In this document: in pieces, positions 47,486-59,510 of the stretch
Position numbering within the stretch: position 1 is the first letter of the stretch
Layout: the number at the start of each line of letters is the position of its first letter
Origin: Rhizophagus irregularis
Lineage: Eukaryota > Glomeromycota > Glomeromycetes > Glomerales > Glomeraceae
Assembly (NCBI RefSeq): GCF_026210795.1
Contig: NC_089456.1
Location: 1,118,501-1,182,500 of the forward strand
DNA: 64,000 nucleotides
Direction of reading: 5' to 3'
Program-made: the position numbers and the translations under genes
Notes under the pieces: model-generated
The model's input: only the letters and a program-made list of their open reading frames with translations
What the model was told of the DNA's origin: nothing
Databases searched by the model: none

Positions 47486-48225
47486 ATTTATATAAATAGG
47501 GCTTTCCCCGAACTTTGAAACTTTTCTTTTATAATTTTTAATAGATGTATATATGTGCTTATATATACATATATATATATCTATTAACTTTAATACTTTA
47601 CGAAAAGCCCCTTCTCTATAAATAGGTAGAGGTCATAAAGTACCTATAGGGGGAGAGCTATTGCTGCTCCCTCCGCCTGTTTTATAGTGATAAAAAGAGG
47701 GAGTCTTCAGTAGTAAGGTTTGATGTGTATTTATACACATTAATTATTAATATTGAACAACACAATAAACTACACCTAGTATTAAAAAATATGTATAATG
47801 TTAAAAAATACTAATAAAAATGAGTGTTTTTCTTTACTAAATTGCAGTATAACAAACTTTGTATTTATATGTACTGCTTAATACCATTTAACAATATGTT
47901 AAACTAAATTCTGTGTTGAAAAATATGTATACTGTTAATAAATGGCAATAACAACTAGTGTATTTTTATATTAAATTTTAATATTGCAACATTTTGTGTT
48001 TATTTACATTAATTAATGGCATTAAACTATATTGCATATCATATTAAACTATACTTAACATCAAACAACATAAAAAAACTTGTATAATTATACGTATATA
48101 ACAGCATTCAGTGTTAATCATTACAGTATACAGTATTAAACAATAGGATATATCATATTAAACAACTCCTTAATGTTAATTAACACTATAATTATGTAAA
48201 GCAACACTTTTAAAACTTGCTGATG

Positions 48226-49041
48226 ATGCAATGGCATTTTTCTCTAAAAAGTACCTGATTTTCCTTTACTTCATAACCTTTAGATTATGGCATCATTATT
48301 TTTGTATGCATATAGGCTGATTTATGGAATTAAGTTTTTATATTCAAAAAACTAACTTTATTAAGCAAATGCAAATACAAGTTACATGAAAATGATAGAT
48401 TTACACCAGCTGACATAAATAAAATTGATTTAATTATATTATTTTTTGTTTTTTTTTAATAATATCATTAAAATTAAAAATTTAAATATAATTGTCATGA
48501 CAAAATATTGAATAACTTAACGTGTATGTGTGCTAGATGAATAAATATATATTCATTATTAGAAAGAGGTAATCAAGAGCTATTCACAAACCAAATATCA
48601 CATGAATTGAATCACAAGTTGCTGAATAATTACGTTCAATATATTTATTTTTAACTTTTAACTTTGATCGTTAATATCTTCACATCTAGTAATTCGATAT
48701 GAATGATCTTTTTTTGTCCAGGTAGAGTAGGTTCTGGGCTTTCATATGAATATAAATATATATGTTTAGCATGCATGTATGCCAAGATATTAACGATTTT
48801 GTTAATTGAATAAAACTCTGACACAAAAATTTTTATAATTATAATTCTTACCAAATAATGATCTTTACAGGTATTATTGAGCTCTTTTTACTTTACTTAA
48901 CAAGGTTTTATTTGCTATTTCTGTTTTAAATTGAATAAATTAATAAAATTAATTTTAAAAAGTAATTAACAAGTAGAATAAAATCAGTATAGTAAAAAAC
49001 AAAAAAAAACATCTCAAAAACTCTAAATCATAATTCACATT
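48226..49041. other. Intergenic region between elements A and B
   Basis: AT-rich, with no recognised gene. The minus-strand 67-aa ORF at 48651-48854 has no family features. Confidence 0.4.
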
Positions 49042-49456
49042 CTTTACAGAAACTTTAAGTTTTCAAGTGATATCATTTCAATATCATTTCAATATCATTT
49101 CAATATCGATTTAATATCGATACGATATTGAAATAAAATATTATCACATCGATATTATTTCGATATTAAATCAATATTGAAATGATATCAAAATGATAAT
49201 AGAAATGATATCAAAACAACATCTTTAAGTTTAATTTAAAGATATCATTTCGATATCATTTTAATTATCATTTCGATATCATTTTAATATCGATTTAATA
49301 TCGTAATGATATCGAGGTGATAATACTTTATTTCGATATCATATCAATATTAAATCGATATTGAAATGATATTGAAATGATATCGAAATGATACCGTTAA
49401 GATAAACTTAACGATATCGATTCTATATTGATTAAAAATGGTAAGTTTCTGTAAAG
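49042..49456. mobile_element. MITE filled with GATATC palindromes
   Basis: The ends are inverted: CTTTACAGAAACTT at 49042 and AAGTTTCTGTAAAG ending 49456. The interior is built almost entirely of TCATTTCGATATC, AATATCGATTTAATATCG and their complements, so any part can pair with many others. Two central AAGTTTAATTT/AACTTAACG breaks divide it. No ORF. It sits 36 bp from element B. Confidence 0.75.
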
Positions 49457-50039
49457 TTTTTATTTTGTATATATTTTTACTAAAAAAAAGAACATCAGCA
49501 AGTTTTAAACAGGCGTATAAAGTGTTGAAAAATGCCATGTGTTGCTCAACGCCAAAAAATGTAGGGAAACGAACCCTTTGTCAATCAACGCCACTTAAAA
49601 ATATTGAAAAACGCATAGTGCAACAGTGTTTATGTGTAAAACAATGTACAGTAAAACAATACTAGTTTAATAACGTGTATTTAATGTATAAAAATGCGTA
49701 TATCGATATTAAAAACGCGTATAGCAATGGTAATTTTTAGTTATCGTATGATAGTTAAGTATTAGTTATTTAACATATATATTATTGTATATTATTAATA
49801 TATTTAAAATTTCATTAATTGTTAATTTATTTATAAATAAATACAGTACAATAATACAAATAAATACATTATCTAATATAAAATATCTAATATAAAATAT
49901 ATAAAAATTAATCCCTCTTGTTATAATTGGATTGCCACAGATTTTTAAGCGATCAACGTACTAAATTTCCGTTAACATAGCGCCCCTGGTGATACAACCA
50001 TAACAAGGTGGGTTTCAAATAAGAAAAAACAAAAATTAA

Positions 50040-51835
50040 AAGTTTCATAATTACGAAACTTACTTAAAAATTAGGAAAGTTTCATAACAAAATGTTACGA
50101 AACTCACTAATCTTTAGCCCAGAATCCTAAAGCCTACAAAATAAAAGAAATATGGTGTTAATAATATGTTTTCAATAAAAGAAAATACAAAAATAAGTTT
50201 CACAAATATATGAAACTCACCGTTGACCCAAACTAAAATTACAAAACCTACAGAAAAGAAAAAGGAAACATTAATTAACGTTTCCTAAAAAAAAAAACTA
50301 AAGAAAAGTTTTATGTTATGAAACTTACTCATTTCCCTATAAAGAAAAATCCAACGAAGAAAAAAAGAAAATCCAAGCCGAGGGTCGAAGTAACCATCCA
50401 AGCTGACCTACAAAAGAAAAATCCAGAGACGAAAAGAAAATCTAGGCCTACAAAAAAAAGAGAAATGTTCAATTAGAATGTTAAAAAAAAAAACAAAAAG
50501 AAAACAGAAGTTTCGTAACGAAACGTACAAAACTTACCGTTTTTCAACTTTCAAAATTCCCAGAAATTGAACCTATAAAAAATAAGAGAAACGTTCAGTT
50601 AGAACATTTCTTAAAGAAAAAAAGACAAAAAAAAACAGAAGTTTCTTATGAAACTTACCGTTTAAAGACCCTTTTCCAATATTAAGTTTCCTGAAACCTA
50701 AAAAAAGAATAAAGGAAACATTAGTAAGAGTTTCCTAATAAAAAAAAATTAAGTTTCATAATGAAATAAAACATTACGAAACTTACCCAATCGTTCTTCC
50801 ATTCCAAACTTTCCGAACCTACAAAAAGGATAAAGGAAACGTTTAGAAAACGTTTCATAATAAAAAAATTTAAAAAAATTAAGTTTCGAAGTGAAAGTGA
50901 TTCACTTCAAAACTTACCATATACAAAATCCCGAAGTTGAAGGTTCTACACAAAAAAAAATATAGGAAACGTTAGAAACGTTTCCTTATAAAAGAAATTA
51001 AAAAAAAAATTATTTTTAAAAAGTTTCGAAGCAAATGCTTTGAAACTTACCATTTCTGAATTCCAAGTAGAACACGCCAAAATCTACAAAAAAAAAATAT
51101 AGGAAATATCAGTAATGTTTCCTAAAAGAATTTAGAAAAAAAAGTTTTGAGACGAACGCCTCAAAACTTACCGTTTCGTTTTCCCAAGTTGAATAACCGA
51201 AAAGACCTATAAAAAAGGAAACGTTAGAAACGTTTTCTTATAAAAAAATGAAAAAAAAAATTTTAAAAAGTTTCAAAACAAAATGCTTTGAAACTTACCC
51301 TGTCCCCGTTTTCTAAAGCCAAATACCAAAAGACCTACAAAAAAAAAGGAAACATTAAAAACGTTTCCTTATAAAAAAAATGAAAAAAAAAATTTTAAAA
51401 AGTTTTGAAGCAAAATGCTTCGAAACTTACCCTCTCCCCCGTTTTCTAAAGCCAAAATACCGAAAGACCTATAAAAAAAGAAAGGAAACGTTAAAACGTT
51501 TCCTTATAAAAAAAAATGAAAAAAAAAAATTTTAAAAAGTTTCAAAGCAAAAAGCCAAATACCGAAAGACCTAAAAAAAAAGAAAGGAAACGTTAGAAAC
51601 GTTTCCTTATATAAAGAAAATGAAAAAAAAAATTTTTTCTAAAAGTTTCGAAACAGAACGCTTTGAAACTTACCCTTTCCGTCATTTCCCCTTTTTTCAA
51701 AGAAAGTCCTACGAAGGAAATGTTAGTAATGTTTTCTAATAAAAAAAAAATAAAATTTTTTAAAAAAAAGTATCAAAGCGAAAGCTTCGATACTAGCTTC
51801 AATACTTACTGTTTGAGAAATGGAAAAATGGAACG
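50040..51835 (-). repeat. Array B: tandem micro-exon/intron units
   Basis: Minus strand. About thirteen units with the same plan as array A: TAG acceptor after a T tract, exon of 26-39 nt, GTAAGT or GTGAGT, hairpin, A/T spacer, hairpin with GTTTCTAACGTTTCC or similar. Example exon texts start GTCTTTCGGTATTTTGGCTT, GTCTTTTCGGTTATTCAACT and ATTTTGGCGTGTTCTACTTG. One unit near 51540-51570 has lost its donor and half a hairpin. Units at the low-coordinate end are more diverged. Stem arms change together between units (AAGC/GCTT against AGGC/GCCT). Confidence 0.85.
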
Positions 51836-51899
51836 AAACGAAAGAAAAGGGGGAAGGGGGACAAAAGGGAAATGGAAGAATACCCTGTAACCCGTTTTT

Positions 51900-52050
51900 A
51901 TATTCCATTTTTTGTCTGTAAAAGGCTTATATCTCCGGAATTAATAACCTTATATTACGGAATTTATCAAATTATCTACATTTTCCATAAATGAATCCGT
52001 GAAAGGCTCATTTTATGGGAGTTTTTACAGAAATAACAGATAAAACGTTT
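51900..52050 (-). repeat. Dispersed repeat, copy 2 (inverted relative to 7.1 kb)
   Basis: The reverse complement of this segment aligns with 7136-7275: TTATTTCTGTAAAAACTCC, ATGAGCCTTT(T/C)ACGGAT, TATAAGGTTATTAATTCCGG. It interrupts the purine-rich tract of element B, so it is probably a later insertion. Confidence 0.65.
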
Positions 52051-52329
52051 GGGAAGGGCAGAACGAAAGAGAAAAGGAGGAATAAAAAGGAAAAAGAAAA
52101 GGAAATAGGAAGAATGGAACAAAAAGTGAAGGGGAGAATGAAACGAGAGAGAAAGGAAAGAACGAAACGAGTGAGAAAAGAGAAAACGGAAAGGGAAAAT
52201 GGGACGAAAGTGAAAGGGGTAAATAAAAGAGGAAGACGGGAGGAAAGTGAAAGGGGATAGTGAAAGGGGAAAAATGGGACGAAAGTGAAAGAGGAAATAG
52301 AATGAAAGTGAAAGAAAGAGAAAAGAAAA

Positions 52330-52460
52330 AACGTGAAAAAAAAAATTAAGCTTTGCCAAAAAAAGCTTAATTTTTTTTTTGCCATACCACAGCCGCAGCC
52401 ACGCAGCGATAATTATTAATCCGGTATCACGTGATACACGTGATATAGAGTACATTATGC
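52330..52460 (-). promoter_or_regulatory. Leader module of element B
   Basis: In minus-strand order: TATCACGTGTATCACGTGAT (52426-52445), GCTGCGTGGCTGCGGC, the AAGCTT inverted repeat (52343-52373), then the pyrimidine tract. It matches element A in order and in the CACGTG and hairpin sequences. Here an ATG (52455) opens a 159-codon frame through the tract, but the protein is Phe/Ser/Leu low-complexity and unlikely to be a normal product. Confidence 0.5.
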
Positions 52461-52545
52461 AATGCTTAGTATTGCCAGTATTTGCCGAAATAATTTTTTT
52501 TTAAATATTAATTTTAATATATATATATATATATTTAAATTAAAT

Positions 52546-52618
52546 AGTACAGTGGTTAGATCGTGAGATAATTAATAGTATAAGTTGAGGTGTTTGGTTC
52601 GGTTCCTAAGGTGAGTAA
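52546..52618 (+). other. tRNA-like segment (SINE or tRNA pseudogene)
   Basis: TGGTTAGATCG (A-box-like, 52553) and GGTTCGGTTCC (B box, 52596-52606) are spaced as in a tRNA, about 43 bp apart. The acceptor arms do not pair and the T stem has a mismatch, so it is not a functional tRNA gene. It could be the head of a tRNA-derived SINE. Confidence 0.35.
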
Positions 52619-52875
52619 AAATAATTATAATTTAATTTAATTTAAAATATATAATTAAAATATATATATAATATATGTTAATATACGGTTGTTGAACAAC
52701 AACGCATAATGTGTTGAACTACACATTAGAGTTGAACAACACATATATTAACATTATGCGTTGGTATACTCCAGTATATGGGTATTGATTAATATTGTAA
52801 ATCGTGTTGAACAACTAGCGGGTGTTAATCAACGCGTATACTGGTGTGAATCAACACTTTTCAAACTTGCTGATG

Positions 52876-53668
52876 AAGGAACTAAGGTTAAAAATAAATG
52901 AAAAAAGATTTTTCTTATTAATATAAATTATTAATATTTGTTTTCTTACTTACTGATTAAAAAAAACCTGCTATATATGCCTATAAACTTTTCTAAGTCA
53001 CTTAACAAAAATCTGATTGAAAAGTAATTGAAAAGTGATTGAAAAAGAAAGTAGTTGCCATTGTTATTTTTGAATAAACGTTAAAAAATTTTTTTTTTAT
53101 TTTTTGATAGATTTAGATCATCTAATTATGTAACACATATAATTTAAGCTTTGAAACATAATTCTTGTTAAAATGTGCAAATCTTTATGAAAATCTATTT
53201 TGGCTAATTCCATGAGTTGGCGGATATGGTGATTCGAATACCTTAAACCATTCTTATGCTTTTTCCTTGTCATTGATGTCTACAAACGCATCTAGTTTGA
53301 ATTGTGAAATCAAAAAATTCTCAGAAGTTCGATAGAATGGCAATTCGTTAAAGTTTTTGATTAAATATGTATACCCTAAGGAAATACTGATTTTAAAGGC
53401 TCTGGTAAAGAAATCCAAGAAAAAATCTAACAACAGCATAATCAATTTTAATATATCAGTAATAAAACTAAATAGATTTATTATGATAACAAAAGTAACA
53501 ATAAATAAATCACAAAAGTCTGCCATCATTTCTAATATTATTTATTACTAAAACTGTCTCCAAGTAGTTCCAGTTCTATACACTAAAGAAAAAGAGACAC
53601 CCACTGTGCACATATTGCTATCTTAACTGGTTATTTTTTAATTTAATAATTTCTATATTGATATTTTA
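52876..53668. other. Intergenic region
   Basis: AT-rich. Overlapping short ORFs on both strands at 53254-53551 show no family features. Nothing was recognised. Confidence 0.4.
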
Positions 53669-53767
53669 CAGTAGGTGATCAAAAGTATATAAACATTTTG
53701 ATTTGCCAAAATTACGCCAATCATCACATGATGATGTAATATAAACAATACGTCATTTAACACTTAA

Positions 53768-56700
53768 GGGTAGAGAAATCGCTATAATTAATTTTTATTA
53801 TAGTAAAATGTCCAAAAAAAAAAAATTCTGTAATACGATTTTCATTGCAATACCAACTTTTGGTAATACTTAACAAAAAAGGATAAAATTTACATGGTTA
53901 GAAAGCTACAGGTCTGAACTACTATTTTTTAACTTAAAAAGATATATTTGTTTAAAAACTTTTTTGAAAAACTTTCGTATGAAGTTTTAAAATGATCACG
54001 AATGTCTATATGTTTTTGGCGAATGTGAAATAAAGAAAATTATTGGGTTCCACATTTTTGGTTCATTTTTGAGTTGACGCGTCATATAAGTCTTTTCTAA
54101 TTTTAGAAACAAATTTTATTACATTATTTTATACATTATTTTATAAAATATACATATATTTATCTTCGAGAATGGCGAAGCCACATTTTCCAATTCTTTT
54201 CCATTACTATTGCAGTTACACCTTCAATAACACCAACTATGTGAATATTTTTTTGCAACGTATTTCCATTTGGATTTGGCCGGTACAAGTTTATCATTAT
54301 TTTTACCATTCCACGTATTATAAGCCAGTCTAGCAAGTGCTGAGCGTCTGCTTTTGTACGGACAATTTTTTTTCATGTTTCACGATAAATATTCAATGAG
54401 GTAAGCTCTTCATTATCACACTTGAGTTGACAATAAACCTGTATGATATCTTTTGGTGAAATTAATTTTCCACTTTCACGCAGCTTATTTATTATTTCTT
54501 CAACCACCTCTACCATTTTGATAGCATCAGTTTTTACATCAACTTCATGTACTAGCTCAGCTTGTACGCGTAAGCAGTTGTCACAATGTGCACATGGAGG
54601 ACTTAAATTATCACCATTCCATGCAAAATATTCGGCAAGCATTTGCTTTTTACAGATATATTGTTCTTCACAAAAATGAACAACTTCAAATATTTTTTCA
54701 CATGCTTTGGCCAGGTATTCTTTTCTTTTATTTGCCTCAAAACTATCATTCATATCTTCAGTTATACTACAAAATATATTTTTAATTAAATCATAATATT
54801 AATTATATTTCTTTACATAATTAATACTTACGATTCTCTACTTTGTGTTATAATTGTATAATTAGTGCAAATATCATGGCGGGTATAAAAAATTATACAC
54901 TTCGCGGGATTATGGTCTCTTCCCGCTCTTCTGGTTTCTTGTACAAAATTGCCTATTTTAAAGGGTAAGATTAGTTTTATTAATAATGCTATTATATTTA
55001 TTTCTTTGATATAATAGTAGTGTCTTACCTATACTCAATGGAAATGAATAATGTATTACCAAACGAACTTTTTTATCATTAAGATCCATACCAAAAGCAT
55101 TAGTTGCAATCATAAGTTGGATTGTATTCTCTTTCCATGATTTCAATTTTTTTTTTTCTTCACTGTCTAAGGAACTATAATACACAGCCATTGGTAATCC
55201 AAGGCCAGATTTTTCCTGAAGTTGCTCATAAACATCATCACATATTCGTACTGTTGGACAGTAAATAATGCATTTCCCTTCATTTAATTCTTTTAATAGG
55301 GTAATAATTTCTCCAATGGTTTTTTCCTTAGTACTTTTAGAGTGCATTTTCATTGTAAGTTCTGGACGTGAAAAAGATAACCCTCGAACAAAAGCCACAT
55401 CATTTGAAGCAAGTCCGAGATTCTCCAAAATTAGATAAGCATCAGATTCCTTGCAAGTTCCCGTAAGCATCATAATTGGACTACTTGGAAAGAATGTTGA
55501 AATTTTTCTTAATTTACTCCAGGATTCTCTATATAAGTTAAGTTTAATATATCAAATGAAATTTTTAAATTAATATTTGAATTATATCTTACCTAAAATG
55601 CTTGCATTCTATAATGCAATGCACTTCATCTATTACAAATGATACAGGTGCATATTTTGCGAAATTTAAAAGCATTCTGGTAAATGAACTATTGTTGATA
55701 AAGCTTTCTGCAGTTATATATAAGATTTTAATCAACCCAATAGCGATCTCAGAAAAGACTTTTTCAAAATATTGTGAAGGTTGATGCTTTTCGGTATAGA
55801 TGCTAGCACATCCAATTCCAGCAGCAATTGTTTCGATCTATAGAAATATTAAATTATAATCTTTCTTTCATTAATTGTAGTAAATAATCAGTTTAACTTA
55901 CCACTTGATCATCAATTAAAGATACTAATGGACTTATTACAACAGTCAAACCTCCGCATAAAATTGCAGAAATCCAATAACACATTGTTTTTCCTGCACC
56001 TGTACGCATTGAGATAAAGGTATATTTTCCATTTACATATGATGATATTGCTATTTCCTGCATATCTTGAAACTCTTGATATCCAAACATTTTTACAAGT
56101 ATATCATATGATGTAGGTGGATTAGCTATTAAATTTTGTGGTGGTGGTATATATTGTTTATTTGGAAATTCCTGATACCATCCATATTTGAAACAAAATT
56201 CATGGTATCGACATAAGCCTAATGGAGAATACTTTGGAAATGCTTTGCAAGCCAAACATTTCTGAATTTTTTCAAAATCAAGTATATGTTTGGCAAATGT
56301 AGGTTCAAATTCTTTAGCTTTGATTTTTTCTTGAACATTACGTCCATAAGGTACGAAATCCTAAAGAAAATATTTTTTATATTATTTATTTATTTTATTT
56401 ATTCAATTTTGAATTAGCATATGATGCTCACTGTACCTTATCCCAATCAAATGTTTCCAAGTTAGTTTTTTGTTCTTTGATTTTTTTGCCTCGTTCTTCA
56501 TTTCGTTTAGCAATATCATTAGAATTTCTTTGGTTTTGTTTTTTTCATTTTTCAGCTATTTTACTAATATTTTTCTCATCAGTTTCAGAAAAATATGGAA
56601 TATTACATGCTGATCGGGCAATTTTCAGCATATTTAACAAACCATTGTTATATTGAAGAACAGCTAGAGCATGTCGAGTACTATAGGTTTTCCAATAATC

Positions 56701-59510
56701 AATTTTTTTATCTTGAAAGCATAATTTAACTCGGTTGAATGCTTCATTATATGATGTTCTAATGTGAGTAATTAAGCTCTGTTTTGTTGGTATATAAAAG
56801 CATTCTTTGAGAAATTGACGAAACTTCTCTTTTTGATTAGATGTATATTCTTTTAAATGTGGTGCTTTTAATTGAATATCAGGATTTTCTTTTCTCCAAC
56901 ATACTTCATCTCAACAAAGACTATGATCATCTGAAAGGTGAGCAACAAGACCATCAATTTGTACTTTTTCTAATTCAGCATCGGATACAGTAATTTTATT
57001 TTCATCAAGTTTTCGTCCACTTGCTGCATAGACACATGAATTGTAATAGGTCATTATCGTATTTTCATATTCTTTCCACATGGAACTTTTTGCTGCAACA
57101 TAGAATAATTAATAATTGAGAATCAGAATAAATAAAACATTTAGCAGTTTATTAATTATTTATAATTAAAATGAAAATAATTACAACTTTTTACATTCTA
57201 TTCTATTACATAACTAATGTAAAATATTTACAATTATGAGTAAAAAATATTTGCAAAAAAAAATAATTTTCTATCAAAAAAAAATTATAATAAAATAAAG
57301 CTTAAATGATCAGCTAGCTGCATACTAATGACAAAAAGATAATCTAAAATTGTTAGTACTTAAGATTGTTTGTTACGTTAAACTGTTACGTTAATATTAT
57401 GTTATTGGTAAAAATACTTAAATTACCTTCAATAACTTACCAATCTTTGCTCTAATATTTTTGCCAATATGTTTTAAATCCGCATATACTTTGCTCACAC
57501 ATGGAATATTATTTAAAGTCTTATTTGAATTTAGATCACCATCTACTCCAATATCTAAAAGTACTTCAGCTGCTTCTAATACTGGAACAATTTTTTCAAT
57601 AATTCGTAATAATATTGCATGTTCCATTTGCCGTGACGTCTTTTCATGATTGCCATGAAAAACTTCATATTCTTGGCCATTTCTTTTTTTTAATTTACGT
57701 GGTTTTTCAGCAGTAGCAAAAGCAATAACAGGTTTGTGATCATATCCTATTATAAAAAAAATTGAATTTGTTTTTATTTTATTAAATATTGACAAAGTCT
57801 TTTTTCTTTTACCATCAAGATTTCCTTGATATATTAGTTCTCCACTAGCCTGGTTTGCATTCCGACAGTGAGACCAAGAGCAATCAAAACTAGTGGGTAA
57901 TATTCTTTCCCCTTTTGCTTTAATATGTGCAATAGCTTTAGTTAATGCAATTTGTGCACTTATCTCCACTTCATCATTTATTTTTTCCAAATATTCATTT
58001 TGTTTATTATGATAATGACCTTTTGATAATTGTGCTGTTATACCTATTATAGAAAATATAGTTTGAAGTTGTTGCCTATTAACGCCACCAACAAGTCCTG
58101 CACCTACTGCAAGAGAAGAGAATTGTGCATTAGGTGATTCATTACTATATTCCGTAATTCCTTGACAGATCTTACACTTAATTTTAATTTGAAGATTATG
58201 ACCGATTCTATGAACATCCAGTTTTTTTTTAGACAAATCAAGGTTGTGCCACGTTAAACAAGGTTGTGTATATATGCTGGTAAGATACTGATCTGTACTA
58301 ACGAATATAGTAGATCCAATATTCGTTTCCTCCAATGTTTTTTGTATCCAATTATTTAATAATTCTTGATCTTTTTCTTCATGTAGCTTATATTTCAAGT
58401 TTTTCATATATTCATTATTGGTCTTAGCTCGCTTGATCCGTTTACGTGATGTGTCTTCTAATTTTTTCAAAGCTTCATATTCAACTGCAAGTGCTAAAGT
58501 TGCTTCTGGAGTTAATTGCATTCCTGGTTCTTTGATTTCAATTCCATGACAAATTATTGGCGGTTGGGAGATTACTGATACTTTTTTTAGTAGTTTTTCT
58601 CCTTTCTTTTGCATAGTAGTAGTTAATTTAGCAATTTTATTTTGAGATTTAGTTGCAGTAATGTTAAAAAGATGTGGATAAATTGAGTTTACTTTTAATT
58701 GTAAATCATAAATTATATTAGGATCACGCAAACCAAGAACGTCAGGAATAGAGATTTCTCCTGATAGTTTTATGTATTTTTTCATGCTTACAAAAAAATC
58801 AGAATTTGCTCCCGAATATATAAGTTCAGACATTTCCACATTTTCATAAATTTCCCAACTATATATAAGGTGTTCTCCATTATTACTTTGAATTTCTAAA
58901 CGTATATATTGACCACAAAGTTTTCCAATTACACAATAACCAGGGAGTAGAGGAACCCATGGAGGAGTTGGTATATTTTCTTTTTTAGTAATGGCACGGT
59001 AATATGGATTAGAGCAATACTCTTTACTTGTTTGTAGTTCAGCATGGATAGAAAGAACTTCTAGTGTTCTGGATGTATCACAAAACATATATCCACCGTT
59101 TGCTCTTCTGAATATTTTCAGTGCAGGATTATAAGTTTGCATATGTTGTACCCAGTTAGGAAGTCTAAAATGTTTTAATAATTGAAAAACTATAGAAAAA
59201 CATTAAAGAATTTCTCAATTTCTTAATAATAAATATTACTTTTCTTGCTTTTTACCCTTAGTTGACGTTGTCATTGTGACTAAAAAACTTTATTTTGCAA
59301 GAAAAGAGTTACAAGACACGGTTAATTAATATAGCCGGTATTTCTAATTTTGTATAGCCAGCTATTTTTAGTACAAGATGCGGTAACTTATTTAGCCGAT
59401 ATTTTTATCTGCACCTCGTGTTTAAGGAGATAAACAAATCTGGGTTTTTGGAACTAAAAACAAATGGACATTTATTATAATAAAAATTAATTATAACGAA
59501 TACTCTACCC
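53768..59510 (-). mobile_element. Kolobok-type DNA transposon encoding a transposase-helicase gene
   Basis: GGGTAGAG starts at 53768 and CTCTACCC ends at 59510; both are flanked by TTAA (53764-53767 and 59511-59514). The inverted match continues inwards to about 45 bp (..TATAATTAATTTTTATTATA..). A TTAA duplication with GG-starting ends fits the Kolobok superfamily; piggyBac also uses TTAA, but the transposase here does not resemble it. 5.74 kb, one spliced gene on the minus strand. It is inserted in the 5' region of the Tc1-like element. Confidence 0.85.
54160..59274 (-). pseudogene. Transposase joined to RecQ-like helicase, 8-exon model with lesions
   Basis: Exons by eye (minus): 59274-59240, 59164-57441, 57092-56437, 56360-55902, 55837-55593, 55528-55029, 54952-54832, 54766-54160. 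All joins use GT..AG and keep frame. N-terminal part: Mutator/Kolobok-like transposase with SFDCSW and VDGDLNSNK (candidate catalytic Asp residues) and HSLC..DEVCW. C-terminal part: RecQ-like helicase with GAGKT (Walker A), DEVH, IIYCPT, IATNAFGMDL, FVQETRRAGRD (usual QxxGRAGRD with Gly to Arg), and a Cys-rich RQC zinc site (CKKQMLAEYF..CAHCDNC). Lesions: TGA at 56911-56913 and 56545-56547, and a stop plus frame slip at 54373-54385. Separate adjacent genes are the alternative; the in-frame splice across 57441/57092 and absence of a second promoter favour one gene. Confidence 0.75.

Larger units (their letters stand above)
45150..48225 (-). mobile_element. Element A: TIR-bounded element with micro-exon array
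   Basis: The left end CATCAGTAAGATTTT (45150) and the right end, reverse complement CATCAGCAAGTTTTAAAAG (ending 48225), match each other and the ends of element B. A near 8-bp direct repeat, TGCTATGG (45140-45147) and TGCAATGG (48227-48234), may be the target duplication. Subterminal zones (45170-45330 and 47740-48210) carry many short degenerate repeats of the GTGTTAATTAA/GTGTTGAACAAC type. The interior, on the minus strand, is a CACGTG-containing GC-richer block, a hairpin, a pyrimidine tract and an array of short splice units. No transposase is encoded. Confidence 0.65.
49493..52875 (-). mobile_element. Element B: TIR-bounded element with micro-exon array
   Basis: Ends: CATCAGCAAGTTTTAAAC at 49493, and the reverse complement CATCAGCAAGTTTGAAAAG of the right end at 52875; homologous to the ends of element A. 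Subterminal regions (49510-49760 and 52680-52860) hold repeats such as GTGTTGAACAAC, CAACGC and ACGCGTATA. No clear target duplication. The interior has the same module order as element A, with array B (50040-51835), a purine-rich tract on the plus strand (51830-52340), the AAGCTT hairpin, and CACGTG boxes. It also contains the inverted copy of the 7.1-kb dispersed repeat (51900-52050) and a tRNA-like segment (52546-52618) absent from A. Confidence 0.7.

Noticed and set aside
51976-52455. 159-aa ORF on the minus strand in element B
   Set aside because: It runs through a pyrimidine tract and is low-complexity. Element A has no matching ATG. It was kept only as part of a possible leader exon.
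52546-52618. Functional tRNA gene
   Set aside because: The A and B boxes are well spaced, but the acceptor stem does not pair and the T stem has a mismatch.
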